Assembly: GCA_963971305.1 (NCBI GenBank)
Contig: OZ020311.1
Span: 7,192,001 to 7,256,000 of the forward strand
Direction: 5' to 3'
Length of the DNA stretch: 64,000 nt
Origin: Arcuatula senhousia
Lineage: Eukaryota > Mollusca > Bivalvia > Mytilida > Mytilidae
The position numbers and the translations under genes are program-made. Under the pieces are notes generated by a model, which ran no database searches, was not told the DNA's origin, and saw nothing but the letters and a program-made list of their open reading frames with translations. This document shows, piece after piece, positions 37,401 through 48,427 of this stretch; the first letter of the stretch is position 1; the number at the start of each line of letters is the position of its first letter.

Positions 37401-40400
37401 AGATATATAGTCTATTCTTTTCTGTACATTCTGTTTGGATTCATCAAGATTCTGTTTGACTAACACAGGCCCAATCATCTTGTACACTCCAGCATCTTTT
37501 TCTAGTCTTCCTAGCTCCTAAAAGAAAAATGATTAAAAGCATTGTACCAGAATGCTATATTTAACAAATTTATTTAATTGCTTTTTATCATTGATATTTC
37601 TGATTGTTTAATTGCAGAATTACTTTAAACATTAGGTTTCTAACCTTGCATTGCACATGGTCTATATCCTCAGCGATGGATTTGACAACCTATTAGAGCT
37701 TTGTGTGTACAATTGTAGAAATGCTTTCTCTTCATTTTTTCAATATTCTGGGTTTTCGACCTTCCAATGTTTTGATTCATGAGAGGTTACTCCTTGAAAT
37801 ATGCATATACATGTACAACATAACCAAATTATCTGTTTTATACCTGAAGTGCTGTGTTATTTTGTTGCAACTCTTCACTGATTTACACCAAAAATGGGCC
37901 TTTCATAGATAAAATTCTTTAAAGGGCCAATGTATGATCAATCTTTTTTTTAAATTTTGGTAGTAGACAGTTCATTAAGTTAAATATCTAAGCAGACAAA
38001 AGTTTTTCTCTATCCACAGTGATCCATGAAAGGTTGTAATCTTTAATACAAATTTGACCATTTTTTCATCAAAGATGGGTATGATTGGTGAGCCACAGCT
38101 GCTAGACATGTACCACCTACAGGTTGAAGGGTTCATTTGAAAATTTTGACCAACAGAGCTTTTTGTAAGACTTTCTTCATTAAAGGCTTATCAGGAAAAT
38201 GGTCAAATTTAATCATCAACTAAACTAAAAAATTTGTATTCATTTGAAAAAAAACTTTTCATCCACATGTTTACATGTACATTATCTATATTGATCATAA
38301 TTAAATCTAACCTCTTTAACCATGTTATTTTCTGTTAATTGACCCTCAAGTTGCTGTCTCTGTGTTACATTCTTCTGTAATTCTGAAAAAAAAGTGAATA
38401 AAAAAATCGCATAGGCCCAATCAATGTCTATATATGGTCCTGCATTGCATGGCAATTTGTTCAACTTGAGGGGAGCAATAATGGTAGAAATGACAATATT
38501 TAAGTTCAGGGTTCACCACAGGCTATTCAAGAGCGTTGCTCCCCCACTCTTGAATTTGTTTCCCCCACCCTTGAATGTTTAGCTTCATACAAAAGTTTGG
38601 CATTATTCCTTAAAACATTTTTTTTTTAAATAGAAAATGTATGAATATTGTGACTTATAGCTAAAATACAAGTGGGAAAACAAAACCCAAGACTCAGACA
38701 GATTACACAATTATGAATAAATAAATGTTATACTCAATTACATTAAATTTTAGGAAAAGGATCATCGTCAGACTTGCACCGCCCTTGAATTTTGAACTGT
38801 GGTGATCCCTGAAGTTGTAATATGAGCTGAATTTTCCTTCAACTTCCGGTTAAGAACGCTTTCAGTGTCTTTGTATAACACTTTTGTCTTTGCAAATTTC
38901 GTAAGTCATTGAGCACACACATGAACTACATGAAAAACTAGTTTGGCTTTATTTTTCAATATAAATTGTTTCAATTCTTTCTTAATTTATTTTAGCTTGT
39001 AAAATATTTAGATATTGATATCCATAGGGTTCTAATCGATAGATCTAGAAAAGTCAATACTGTAGTTTGAAAGTCCAACAGTAACTGTCAGTTGTAAAAA
39101 TTATAACAAAATCTTCCATCCCATTTTTTAAGAAAGTTCTTAAAGAGTCGCCATCAAATATGTGATGACCTCTCACTATTTTTTCCAGTCTTTTGGAGCA
39201 CTGTTGTAAACAATAAATGATTTTGTTTTTTATTGCATGCTGCTACTGAACTTTTACATGGTGTGTGCCTGATCATAGGTAGCAATCTTATTCTTATTAG
39301 AGTCTACAGATGAAATGTTTCCATGATAAATTGGAGCATTATGATACATGTACATTTGTTTATTATGAAACAAGTGTTTAGCAGTAATTAAATTAGATTG
39401 TGTCATTTTACCATTTCTTTCAAAATTTCAATGGATCATTTTTAAACATTCTTTGTAAATTTTCCATGGGACATTTCAAATTTGATGTAAAAAAGCCCAT
39501 GGTAATCCCAACCACAGGAGTGGCGTAAGATGATGATACATGTACTGTGTAGTACATGCAGGTCGCATGTGGTTCCGTCCCAAGGTTGATCCGTCCTCGA
39601 TTGATCTGTCCACAGTAGATCCGTCCCCTAGTTGATCGGGCCTCTAGATCATAGTCGGTCTGTCCCCATTTTAAAATATAATGAAATATAGTGTTTTTTC
39701 AAGAACAATTTCATATACCCGTAACTTTTAAGTTTTAAAATTTTAAGAAATGTTTTTAATTAATTTCACTTTTCGCTAATTGGCCGTTTATAAAATTTGA
39801 TCAGTGTTTTGACAGGTGTTGATTGTGCCCTGTCACCAACATGACCAACATGTTAATTCAACAAACCGTTGTATAAACTTTAACTATTATACATGTTATA
39901 ATAAATTCCCAAGACATGAATTCTTTAGCACTACTCTGAACATTCTATTTTTCTTTTGAAGATGAAATAGGATACAATACAAATAGTCATTTCATTTTTT
40001 TTACATTTACAATCATAAAGGACAATATAGATAAAAAACAAGTGTGGCCACTAAAAGTATGTCTCGCCTGCCGGCACCATCACTAAAATCAACCAACCTA
40101 ATCTTTCATTTCTTGATATAAACACAAAAAGTGTATGTATACCTAATAACAGATGCCTAGTTACCGTATTATACTATTCAAGCAATCCATTGTCCACACA
40201 AGTATTACAAAAAATTTTCTGTCTGAAGACCTAAGTTCACAGAGTCACTGGAGCGTAAAAATGGGGTCATGGTCACATGACATGGTGACAGTTGCATTGT
40301 CCATAACCGCAACTGTCTGTTTACCCAATATCAGATGCCTAGCTATTATAACTTTCCAGCAATTCATCATCCACATAAGTCTTACAAAAAAGTTTAAGGC

Positions 40401-43400
40401 CTGAAAAAGACCTAAGTTCACAGAGTCACTAGAGCGTGAAAATGGGGTCAGGGTCACGCAGCATGGTAACAGTTGCGTAGACCATAACCTAAACTGTCTG
40501 TATACCTAATATCAGATGCCTAGCTAATATACTTTTCCAGCAATTCATTGTCCACAAAAGTCTTACAAAAAAGTTTAAGGCCTGAAAAAAAGACCTAAGT
40601 TCACAAAGTCACTGGAGCGTGAAAATGGGTTCAGGGTCACATGGCATGGTGACAGTTGCGTAGACCATAACCTGAACTGTCTGTATACCAAATATCAGAT
40701 GCCTAGCTTATATAATTTTCCAGCAATTCATCGTCCACAAAAGTCTTACAAAAAAGTTTACGGCCTGAAAAAAGACCTAAGTTCACAGAGTCACTGGAGC
40801 GTGAAAATGGGGTCAGGGTTACACGACATGGTGACAGTTGCGTAGACCATAACCTGAATTGTCTGTATACCAAATATCAGATGCCTAGCTAATATACTTT
40901 TCCAGCAATTCATCGTCCACAAAAGTCTTACAAAAAAAATTACGGCCTGAAAAAAGACCTAAGTTCACAGAGTCACTGGAGCGTGAAAATGGGGTAAGGG
41001 TCACACGGCATGGTGACAGTTGCGTAGACCATAACCTGAACTGTCTGTATACCAAATATCAGATGCCTAGCTATTATACTTTTCAAGCAATTCATTGTCC
41101 ACAAAAGTCTTACAAAAAAGTTTACGACGCCGCCGCCGTCGCCGCCGCCGCCGCCGGAAAGTAATACCTATGTCTCGCCTTCCGCGACTATTCGTCGCAG
41201 GCGAGACAAAAACGGTGCATTGTTTTTTGATAATTGCTATTTCTTTTCCACCAAAAAATATATTCCACTTGCTCCACAAATCATACTTCATTTGCGCCAA
41301 TAATAAAGGTAAAACGTTGACATTTATAAAATAAAAGTATGTTTTCCAGTTAAAGCAATGTACAGCTAATAATGTGTTAAAACACAATATCTGCATAAAA
41401 ATCAAAGTAAAAGATTGAAAGGGCTATTGTGCAAATACCACACCGAAATCCCCAAAGAAACACATTAAAACTCTACAGATACTTGTATGTATGTCCTCGC
41501 ACAAAGCTTGTAAGAATTAACTGATTAAAATATTGACCATCTTGATTGACATGCAATTCATCATTTGTACAAAAGAGACTTTATTTTATTTGAGAATTGG
41601 GTTTAAACTCACAGAAAAAAGCTGACCTAAAACTGTTACTCTAAATTCAAATTTTAATAACCAGCATTACCTGAGACCAGCGCAAATGAAATATAAGCTT
41701 GTGGCACAAATGAAATATTGCATATCGATGCAAATGCAATACGCCCCTAAAAACAACAGAACAAACACAAATGTAGAACATATTAAGAAACATTTTGACT
41801 CTATATCCTTTGAATTTAAGAAAATTTCCTTCGATAGTTTGAAAATGCTGTTGTAGATCAGATTGATTGCTCTATAAGTTTCTGGTCATCAAAAATTTTG
41901 TTATTTTCATCCTCAGACGGTGTGGAAAAGTTGATGGCATCGTATATGTCCTTCTTAATATAATAAAAAAAAATCTTTAAAACTTTGAAAGTATCAAAAC
42001 TAAATGTATATCTTTCTTCAATATCTCTAAGAATAATCTGAAATGAATTGCTATATAAACCACGCTAAAGGTTCAAACCTGAAAATATAATGCAATAATG
42101 ATCATTACGTATTGATGAAAAGCAGAGAGAACCTAAATTTGAGCGCATTTATCAATTGAAATCACATCTATAAATTTTTTCTCCAAATTAACAAGTTAAC
42201 TTGCAATTTAACACGAAATTAAGTTACTATATATGCCGCACAAAAACATGTGCCTATAAACGTCAACTATTAACTATTAACATGTATAACTAATACATTA
42301 TAGGCTCCTGAAGGGCGCGATAATGGTAGAAATGTCCATATTTCTGTTGTACTATGAGCTGAATTTTTCTTCAACCTGTTTAGCATGCATGCTTTCCCGA
42401 AATTTCGGCGCCTTTTTAATGCTTGTTTCTTTGAAAATTTTAGACGTCATTTAATGCACGCGTAACCCACAAGAAAAGCTAGTTTTTTTTAGTTTTGAAC
42501 AAATAAAAATGAATAAAATTGATTGTAACTTCGGGAGCATCACAGGTTTAACCTGCCTCATATTATATGTTTTATTGGGACGGATGTACTGGAGGACTGA
42601 TCAACTAAGGGACGGATCTACTTGGGGCAGGATCAACTAGGGGACGGACAAGTTTGGGGACGGATTCACTACAAATTTTCGAGTAGACTATCGAACTCTT
42701 TCTGGAATCTTACTGGATCTGTGCGGCAAACTCTGAATGAAGACTAATGTAGCCACCTCACTTTTAGGTTTGATTAATTACTTTTGTGGGTTGCACACAA
42801 GGGTGGACTGAATGAATTTTTTAGGGTAAAATTGAATGTAGGAACAAGTTAAGGTTCATCTGTACCTTTCGTTAAAAATAGCCAAATTTTCTACCCATTT
42901 TTTAGTATATACAGAACAAAAAACTACAAATAAAATAATAAAATAAAGCATAGCTGGACCTAGATATGGTAATTTCCGATTCAATTTCTATCAATTTTTC
43001 ATTTTAAGTTCCATAGAAATAAAGATCTCTTTTTTTTCTGTTCAGATTTTAAATTGAAAAAGGACAAACTATCCCTATTGTGCCTCACACATGAATCGAG
43101 GTGAACACTTCTAGTTAAATTCCCTTATTGAAAGTTGCATGAAATTTGAGGCCACAAGAAAGGGTTAAAGTGATATTAGCCTGAAATCGGGCGTTTTTAA
43201 AAGCGGAGAAAAAAGAGATCTCTTTAATACGCTCCCGAAGTGAGCGATAATGGTAGAAATGTCAATATTTTAGTTGTACTATGAGCTGAATTTTCCTTCA
43301 ACGTCCGGTATAGCACGCGCTTGTTTTCCCGAACTTTCGGCGTCTTTTTAACGTTTGTCACGTTTTTATCTTTGAAAATTTTAGATGTCATTAAACGCTC

Positions 43401-45662
43401 ACGTAACCCAAAAAAAAGCTAGTTTGTTTTTATTTTCGAACCAAAAAAAAATAATTGAAACCTTGGGAGCGTAACAGGTTTTACCTGCCTCATATTAAAG
43501 GACTTTTTCGGGATAAATTCATAGAGAAAAGGTAAGAATTTTCATTAACTAGGTCCAGCTACACTTTATATTTCCATTTTATGTGTAGTTTTGGCTGTGC
43601 ATATACTGGAAATAGACTAAAAATAACGCCATGTTTTAAAGGTAAAGATGAACCTTAAAATATGGCTTTTTCGACAGGTAATGATATATGTATGCATATG
43701 TCTTCTTGCTTAAAGTGTAAGTTCGCGATTTTTGAGTTATTAGTTTATTTGATTTATTATAATGAGAGTAGGCATCACGCCGGGTTTGGGCATTGAAAAC
43801 GATATATTAAGAAAGATATTCGTAATTTTATTCCAATACACAAGACCATATGGGCGCGTCCATGCTATGAACAATAATGAATTATGGGATAGCTCAATTG
43901 GAGATGTGACGTCACATCTCCAATGATAAATACATTAACCAAATGACGATATTTGTAACATAAGGCCAATGTTGTCTATCATAATAATGATTTGAAATAT
44001 GAATAATTTGGCATTGATATTTTTTTTAATCCCGCGGTTTTTTTTTTCGAAATAGCTAGATAATAGTTTACTTAAATCTTAAATCGTTTTAAAATAATTA
44101 ATTATAATTCCAAATAGTAAATAATCTGAAATATTTATTGACACGGTAGCCCTAGTTTTCAATCCTTTTTCAAATATTTAAGACAATAAATTCAGTTCTT
44201 CGTGAATACACAGTGTCAATTAAAATCATTAACCTTTACGATCATTAACCATGGACGATCTGCCACGCCACGTTGGTTAATTACAGGTATAATTGACAGA
44301 TATCATAGATCAATTAAGGTGCTCCTCCAATCAAAGACTTCCTTGCAGCACTCAACCCGCTTAAGACACACCCACCACAGCTCGATTTTAAGAATTTCGA
44401 CCGGCACATCTTTTAATAATTTCTTAATCAGTATACGGTATAATTAATCAGCAGGTGTCAATATCACCTGTCCACTCCATTGACTACCTTTCTCTTACAA
44501 TTATCAATCAGCCAAAGCGTGGTGCTACATCGTGAATGGTTTGTGTAATACTAGTACCCAAATTAAAAATGTGTTTAAAGAGTTTTAGTTCCCACTTTTT
44601 TTCGCTTTTGAAGTGTTGGAAAAACAATTAATTAACTACATAATTATTTGCAAGACAAAAAAAGAATCCTACAGTTTATTGTTTTTATATGTTTTTAATT
44701 AGAAAGGGTATTTTATTAACATTTTCGCACTTCAATGTTCAAACGACACTGGCGGACCAAAGGAGTTGATTTTCGATAAAAGAAAGTGTTCTAGAACCCA
44801 TTACAACCAGGTAAATGTCAACTTCTAATACACAGGAAACAATATTAAACCCCTGTGGTGCCGATAGTTTGCACGGGGATACCAAACATACACAGGAAAC
44901 GGCAGGTGAATCCCTGTTGTGCCAGTGGTTTCGTAGAAGGGAATAAAGTCTTATACACAGAAAACGATAAGTAAGCCCCTGTGGTGCGATGGTTTGCACG
45001 GAAGGACTAATTATCATAATATCACTTCAAACGAATCATGCAATGTAATCCCAGTAGGGTGTCAGGGAACCGTGAATTTTAAACAGAATGTATAAAAGAA
45101 ATAGTATAGGGTAATTCTACATACTGGAAATTGAAATATATATTTTCCGAAAATGTCTGTACGGCGAATCAAAAAAAATATTTAAAATTTCTATATTTTT
45201 CTACGAATTATATCTGAACTTAACGATTGGTACCATTTTTAAACGTCTCACAATCAATCATTAGACTGACTTTTATTTTATCATTCCCGACTTAATTATA
45301 ATTATTTCAAATTGTCCGTTGTGGTACACATCGGTAAATACCACATGGGTATAGGATGCAACATTCAGGCTTTGAGCAGCGCCATCTAGTACAAATCACG
45401 TGACCCTCCATGGATAGATTTTTTTTACTTTCAAAAGCCAATTTTATCCTAACTATGCATATTTGAGCACTAGGAATTTCACCAAAGTTATTTTTATATG
45501 ATAGTCTTTCAATGTACAAATTTTGAAAAAATCGCGAACTTACACTTTAAAGAACTAAGAATATTTAATGAACAGAATTGATCAATTAGTTAGATGTATA
45601 CCTTTTTGTAAAGCTTCATATTTTTCTAAATCAGTTTGTAACTTTTTCTGTAGTTCTGCCAT
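31460..45662 (-). CDS. PFDN6: Prefoldin subunit 6 (PFDN6/HKE2)
   Basis: Four exons (45602-45662, 38312-38382, 37393-37517, 31460-31580) total 378 nt, 125 residues plus TAA, with all phases consistent. The protein begins MAELQKKLQTDLEKYEALQK and continues TQRQQLEGQLTENNMVKE, YKMIGPVLVKQNL, QKRIDYIS and KRHEDSIKEIEKKQ, ending in a Gln-rich tail. This matches human PFDN6 (129 residues) closely as recalled. It is a beta-type prefoldin: two coiled-coil helices around a beta hairpin, assembling in the cytosolic hexamer that passes actin and tubulin to CCT. The 125-residue gene spreads over 14 kb because introns 1 and 3 are packed with transposons. The start Met aligns with the family start. Confidence 0.95.
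31762..31988. mobile_element. 227-bp deletion derivative of the helicase transposon
   Basis: The first roughly 190 bp match 11429-11617 and the last roughly 40 bp match 24762-24803. The flanking duplication is TAT (31759-31761 and 31989-31991). The corresponding empty site, with one TAT, is in copy B near 43817-43819. The element therefore has the ends needed for mobilisation but no genes. Confidence 0.9.
32043..33934. mobile_element. Element with CAGTGTTCTCC ends and 5-bp duplication
   Basis: CAGTGTTCTCC at the left and GGAGAACACTG at the right are flanked by TGAAC (32038-32042 and 33935-33939). Copy B has the uninterrupted site. A hAT-related element with a short duplication is possible. 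Inside are a pearl-like element (32089-33016), a CTGGATCTGCCCCTG repeat (33101-33231) and a GGTCGGC-rich stretch (33848-33915). Confidence 0.75.
32089..33016 (+). mobile_element. Pearl-like element with ATACGACCGCAA ends
   Basis: It starts ATACGACCGCAA and ends TTGCGGTCGTAT, preceded by a (GACAAC)n/(GACGAC)n tract at 32940-32975 and a CCGCAAATTTTTTGCGG hairpin. This is the pearl/HINE layout with a different end sequence. Confidence 0.7.
34162..35076 (+). mobile_element. Pearl-like element with about 170-bp core repeats and (GGAC)n
   Basis: The 5' end is GAACCTTAGTGAGCACGCTC followed by ACATACCCCACGCG. Four core units share TCTAAGTCCAAAGGGCCATA (34337, 34502, 34671 and 34841). A (GGAC)n tract lies at 34997-35030, then the hairpin CGCAACTTCGTTGCG and GTGGGGTATAA. 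Its 5' end recurs inverted at 62957-63000. It is absent from copy B. Confidence 0.85.
35771..36675 (+). mobile_element. Pearl-like element with about 180-bp core repeats
   Basis: The 5' end contains TATGTCTCGCCTGCCGGC. Four core units share ACTCAACCGGAAAATCAAGG or close variants (35944 onwards). Then come CGCCGCCGTCGCCGGCGG and GCAGGCGAGACAAA. A 201-residue open frame (35991-36596) is only the translated core repeat. Copy B lacks the insertion. Confidence 0.85.
36699..37392. other. PFDN6 intron 3, right part
   Basis: AT-rich intron with a relic near 37065-37270 (ACAGGAAGTAGATGAG, then CAGACCTGAAATC). The relic is related to repeats at 6672 and, inverted, 62540-62880. The open frame at 36962-37327 is not supported by any domain. 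Confidence 0.45.
37518..38311. other. PFDN6 intron 2
   Basis: No transposon ends, arrays or coding remnants were recognised. Short pieces resemble the GGTTTGA/TCTCTATC blocks of the AGCTCACC element family. Confidence 0.4.
38466..39000. repeat. Dispersed AGCAATAATGGTAGAAATG element with nested MITE
   Basis: The stretch matches 42304-42568 and 43226-43497 (ATAATGGTAGAAATG, then ATGAGCTGAATTTTCCTTCAAC). It is interrupted at about 38503-38816 by a MITE with TTCAGGGTTCACCACAG and its imperfect complement at the ends. No ORF was found. Confidence 0.6.
40033..41212 (+). mobile_element. Pearl-like element, sister of 27640-29345
   Basis: It has the same 5' end (TATGTCTCGCCTGCCGGC), 182-bp core units (CAGCAATTCATC anchors at 40357, 40538, 40721 and 40903), an expanded GCCGCCGCC tract at 41126-41157 and the GCAGGCGAGAC hairpin end. 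The arginine-rich open frame on either strand here is the translated GCC tract. Confidence 0.85.
42301..42568. repeat. Dispersed GCTCC...GGAGC element
   Basis: GCTCCTGAAG near the left and CTTCGGGAGC near the right form a short inverted repeat. The interior ATAATGGTAGAAATG and TTTCGGCGCCTTTTT and the tail ACCTGCCTCATATTA are shared with 43226-43497. Confidence 0.65.
42853..43655. mobile_element. 803-bp foldback element at a TTAA site
   Basis: The inverted ends of about 125 bp read GGTTCATCTGTACCTTT at the left and the complement of GGTTCATCTTTACCTTT at the right, then a shared AGCTGGACCTAG block. TTAA flanks both sides (42849-42852 and 43656-43659). A copy of the GCTCC...GGAGC element (43226-43497) sits in the loop, bracketed by AGAGATCTCTTT repeats. 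Confidence 0.8.
43714..45546. mobile_element. TTAA-flanked element, copy B
   Basis: It has the same ends as copy A (AGTGTAAGTTCGCGATTTTT, inverted), with TTAA at 43710-43713 and 45547-45550. It lacks A's four nested insertions and preserves the empty site of the helicase-transposon derivative. It has its own insertion of roughly 740 bp (about 44598-45340). It lies in PFDN6 intron 1, about 50 bp from exon 1. Confidence 0.85.
44828..45012. repeat. Three-copy tandem repeat of about 60 bp
   Basis: Units begin ACACAGGAAAC or ACACAGAAAAC and contain CCCCTGTGGTGC and GTTTGCACGG. They lie within the insertion specific to copy B. The minus-strand open frame across them has no recognisable domain. Confidence 0.65.
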
Positions 45663-45761
45663 TTTTTATAAACAATGTGATCACTCTTTGTTAAACTCGC
45701 TTTGATTGGCCGATAGGTCAAAATTCAACCAATAGTAAGTTTCCTTCCATTCGTTAATTTC
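45663..45761 (-). promoter_or_regulatory. PFDN6 promoter region with two CCAAT boxes
   Basis: Immediately upstream of the PFDN6 ATG are GATTGGCC (45702-45709, an inverted CCAAT on the plus strand) and AACCAATAG (45726-45734). No TATA box was seen. A Mutator-like element begins at 45762, so the proximal promoter is confined to about 100 bp or extends across the element. Confidence 0.45.
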
Positions 45762-47135
45762 GGTCATACTAATCAGCGCCCGAGGGCGCCCGAGGTGATA
45801 TTTAGCGCCCGAGAGGAAAAATTAGCGCCCGAGCATTTATTTTCTATTAAAATGACTTAAATCTGATTAAATATTGATGTTTGATTGTCAAATTTTAATA
45901 AAAGACGTAAGTAAATCATGTGGAGAAAATCGGAGCCATATTTTTTTAAAAAAAAAGGGTGGGTCCACATGAAACCCTATAAGAAAATCAAACAGTAAGC
46001 TTATTCAGTATTAAGCTGAAATACAATGTACCCCAAAGTGATAAAGCAAATAGCACATTGAATAGTTTTTTATGATTATATATACATGGCAAAATTTATT
46101 GGTAACGGGAAGGCGGGGGTGCATTTGTAAAATCAGTAAAAGAATTCTTCCAACTTTACCTCCAAAACAGATTCGCAACACTTGAAGACCTTATAGATGA
46201 AGACAGCACAATTGGAACTACTTGGCAAAAAACTAAAGAGGCTTTAATTACAACATGTGAAGAAACATTAGGATATGTTCAACAAAAGCGAAAAAATGGA
46301 TGTCAGATCAAACATGGGCAAAAATTGAAGAAAGAAAGAAATGCAAGGAAACGATTCTAAACGCCACCACGTCAAGACAACAAAAAGACAAACACAAAAC
46401 CAGAACAGTGAGATAGATAAAGAGGTTAAAAAGAAATGTAAACAAGACTAAAGAGACTATGTAGAACAACTTGCAAGGGAGGCAGAAACAGCTTGTGGCA
46501 AAGGCGATCTGAAGGCCCTGTATAACACAACAGGGTTACTTAGTGGTACAACATCCAACACCAGCCTAAATGCACCTGTCAAAGACAAAGATGGTAAAAA
46601 CCTTACAAAAACAGAAGACCAAGTGATTATAAAGTGATTAACAATAGTTAATCTAATTAAAAACAGTAAATTTGACATTTATTGTACAAACATAAGTCAC
46701 GCTCAAATATTAATCAAATTTAATTTGATTGATTTTATTACTGATTGATATTATGATACATGACTAGCTTGGTACCAGGTATTTAATTCATAAGGCCTTG
46801 ATACCGATAACATTTGTTAAACTTCTCAATATTCACGTATTTCTTAAAGTGAAAAACAATTTCTATTCTGTTAGTTATGTATTTTCCATTCAGTATGTAA
46901 ATAGTTCCCGATCATACTTATATGAATGATTAAAGATGGACAAAGATGTAACTTCACAAATTATAAAATACATCTGATATATTCCTATTAGCTATATTCA
47001 TTTCCATCGCCAAAATCTAAGGTAAATACCGGGTAAATACTAATCAGACTTTCAAAATATGTGCTCGGGCGCTAAATTTTCCGCTCGGGCGCTAAGTTTC
47101 ACCTCGGGCGCCCTCGGGCGTTAATTAGTATGACC
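45762..47135. mobile_element. Mutator-like non-autonomous element with long inverted repeats
   Basis: Inverted repeats of about 75 bp begin GGTCATACTAAT and contain three CGCCCGAG repeats each. They are flanked by CGTTAATTTC (45752-45761) and CGTTAATTTT (47136-47145), a 10-bp duplication with one mismatch. Long inverted repeats with 9-11-bp duplications point to MULEs. The interior carries a LINE fragment and no transposase. Confidence 0.8.
46145..46640 (+). pseudogene. LINE ORF2 linker fragment (endonuclease to RT region)
   Basis: The segment translates as NRFATLEDLIDEDSTIGTTW, KTKEALITTCEETLGYVQQK, then in a shifted frame WMSDQTWAKIEERKKCKE, and in the continuing reading LAREAETACGKGDLKALYNT and APVKDKDGKNLTKTEDQ. 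This matches, from memory, the linker between endonuclease and RT in craniofacial-development-protein-like LINEs of invertebrates. A frameshift near 46292 and internal stops make it non-functional. It lies inside the MULE. Confidence 0.75.
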
Positions 47136-47145
47136 CGTTAATTTT

Positions 47146-47854
47146 GATCATATACGTTTTTGATCTCTGTCAAGGAGAGTGTAACATGCATCAAGAAATT
47201 ATTTTATAACCACTGATTGAAAGAACTATGAACACAGCAAAGATCTTGGCAAGAACTCCAGCATTTATATATATTTTAAAGTTTTCCTTGCTTACAGCTA
47301 ATTTGTGTTAGACAATTGACATATGCTAAAATTAAAAAAAAAAAAAAAAAAAATCCCATTGCCAGAAGACACTGTCTGAGTCCGAGACAATAATTAAAGA
47401 GATTGGCCTCCACGTTAAATCCAAAATAACAGAGTCGTCTCCCGGCTAATTTGTAAATTCAGATTTGACCACCCTTTTTGTTGTTGAAATAGGCACTTGC
47501 ATTACAAGCGAGTAAACTTTTTCATAATGAATAATGTACATATGAAATATATACATCGTTGGAAAAAGTATATTTTGATGCTTTGTTTAGACTATTTTTC
47601 TTTTCATTTTTATCTCACATTTTTCGAAAGAAACAGTTTAAAGTTAAGTCGCTATGATTTTCTCAGACATTCTTTAAAAAGTTCCTCAGTCATGTCAGTG
47701 AAATCTTATAAATTTTGTTTCAATTTTCATTAATTTCTTTCTTTAAAATTAGTACCAGTAAATAGCAGAAAGTTGACAGAATAATCAAGTAAAATTTATA
47801 CAATAATAAGGTGAATTTGGGACAAGTGTATCTGTCATGTCTGTTAAAGATTAA
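47146..47854. other. Intergenic stretch, nothing recognised
   Basis: AT-rich, with an A-run at 47333-47352. A short plus-strand open frame of 28 codons at about 47228 and one at 47497-47733 have no supporting features. Confidence 0.4.
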
Positions 47855-48427
47855 GGTAGTACTCCACAATTAGGATTTTTTCACAGTATTGTTTTCGTAT
47901 GTGGCCCCTTTGAACTTTTTTGTTAAATGAAAATATTGATTCGTTTTGGTCTTAAAACAAGACAAATAAAAAATCTGGACCCGTTATATAAAAATTACGA
48001 TCCACGGTTATTGTTTTAAAGGATAATTTCAAAAAAATCAATACCAATTATCATAAAGCGTCGCTTCCGGCTGTGCATGGTGACCAGCGGGTGGGCTTAA
48101 ATTTAAATGTGCTTTTTTTGGATTTTTTAGTTTGAACAATTTTAGCGAAAAAAGAGCCGAAGTCGGATAGGTTTATTTGGTCTTAAAAGAAAGGACAGTT
48201 TTCGGGCTTTCATTTCATACATGTTACGTTTCACCTGAACCGAAAGCTCAACTACTGGCAACGTTCAAAAAAAGGACAAAAGCCCGATTTTTGCGTATTT
48301 TTGTCCCCAAATTTTTGACAAATGTTAAGGGTTGCTAGGGGCAACGAGTACAACAAAGAAACCAAATACGGCACTAAACACGACTAAACATGCCCGGAGT
48401 TTGGAACACCACCTAGTTTAAAGTGTA

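Larger units (their letters stand above)
39568..42672. mobile_element. Element with long terminal repeats built of GATCCGTCC motifs
   Basis: The left end (39568-39650) and right end (42583-42672) are inverted, diverged copies of a stretch in which GATCCGTCC/TTGATC motifs recur every 16-25 bp (GTAGATCCGTCCCCTAGTTG against its complement). The interior includes a pearl-like element (40033-41212) and a GCTCC-type repeat (42301-42568). No transposase was recognised, and the target duplication is unresolved. Confidence 0.65.

Noticed and set aside
41067..41405. Arginine-rich open frames on both strands
   Set aside because: They translate the (GCC)n tract at the end of a pearl-like element.
44202..44447. 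Plus-strand open frame in the TTAA element copy B
   Set aside because: The homologous part of copy A has no conserved frame, and no domain is visible.
47228..47311. Small open frame starting MNTAKILARTPAF as a divergent partner of PFDN6
   Set aside because: It has only 27 residues, no donor in frame, and lies beyond a transposon from the promoter.
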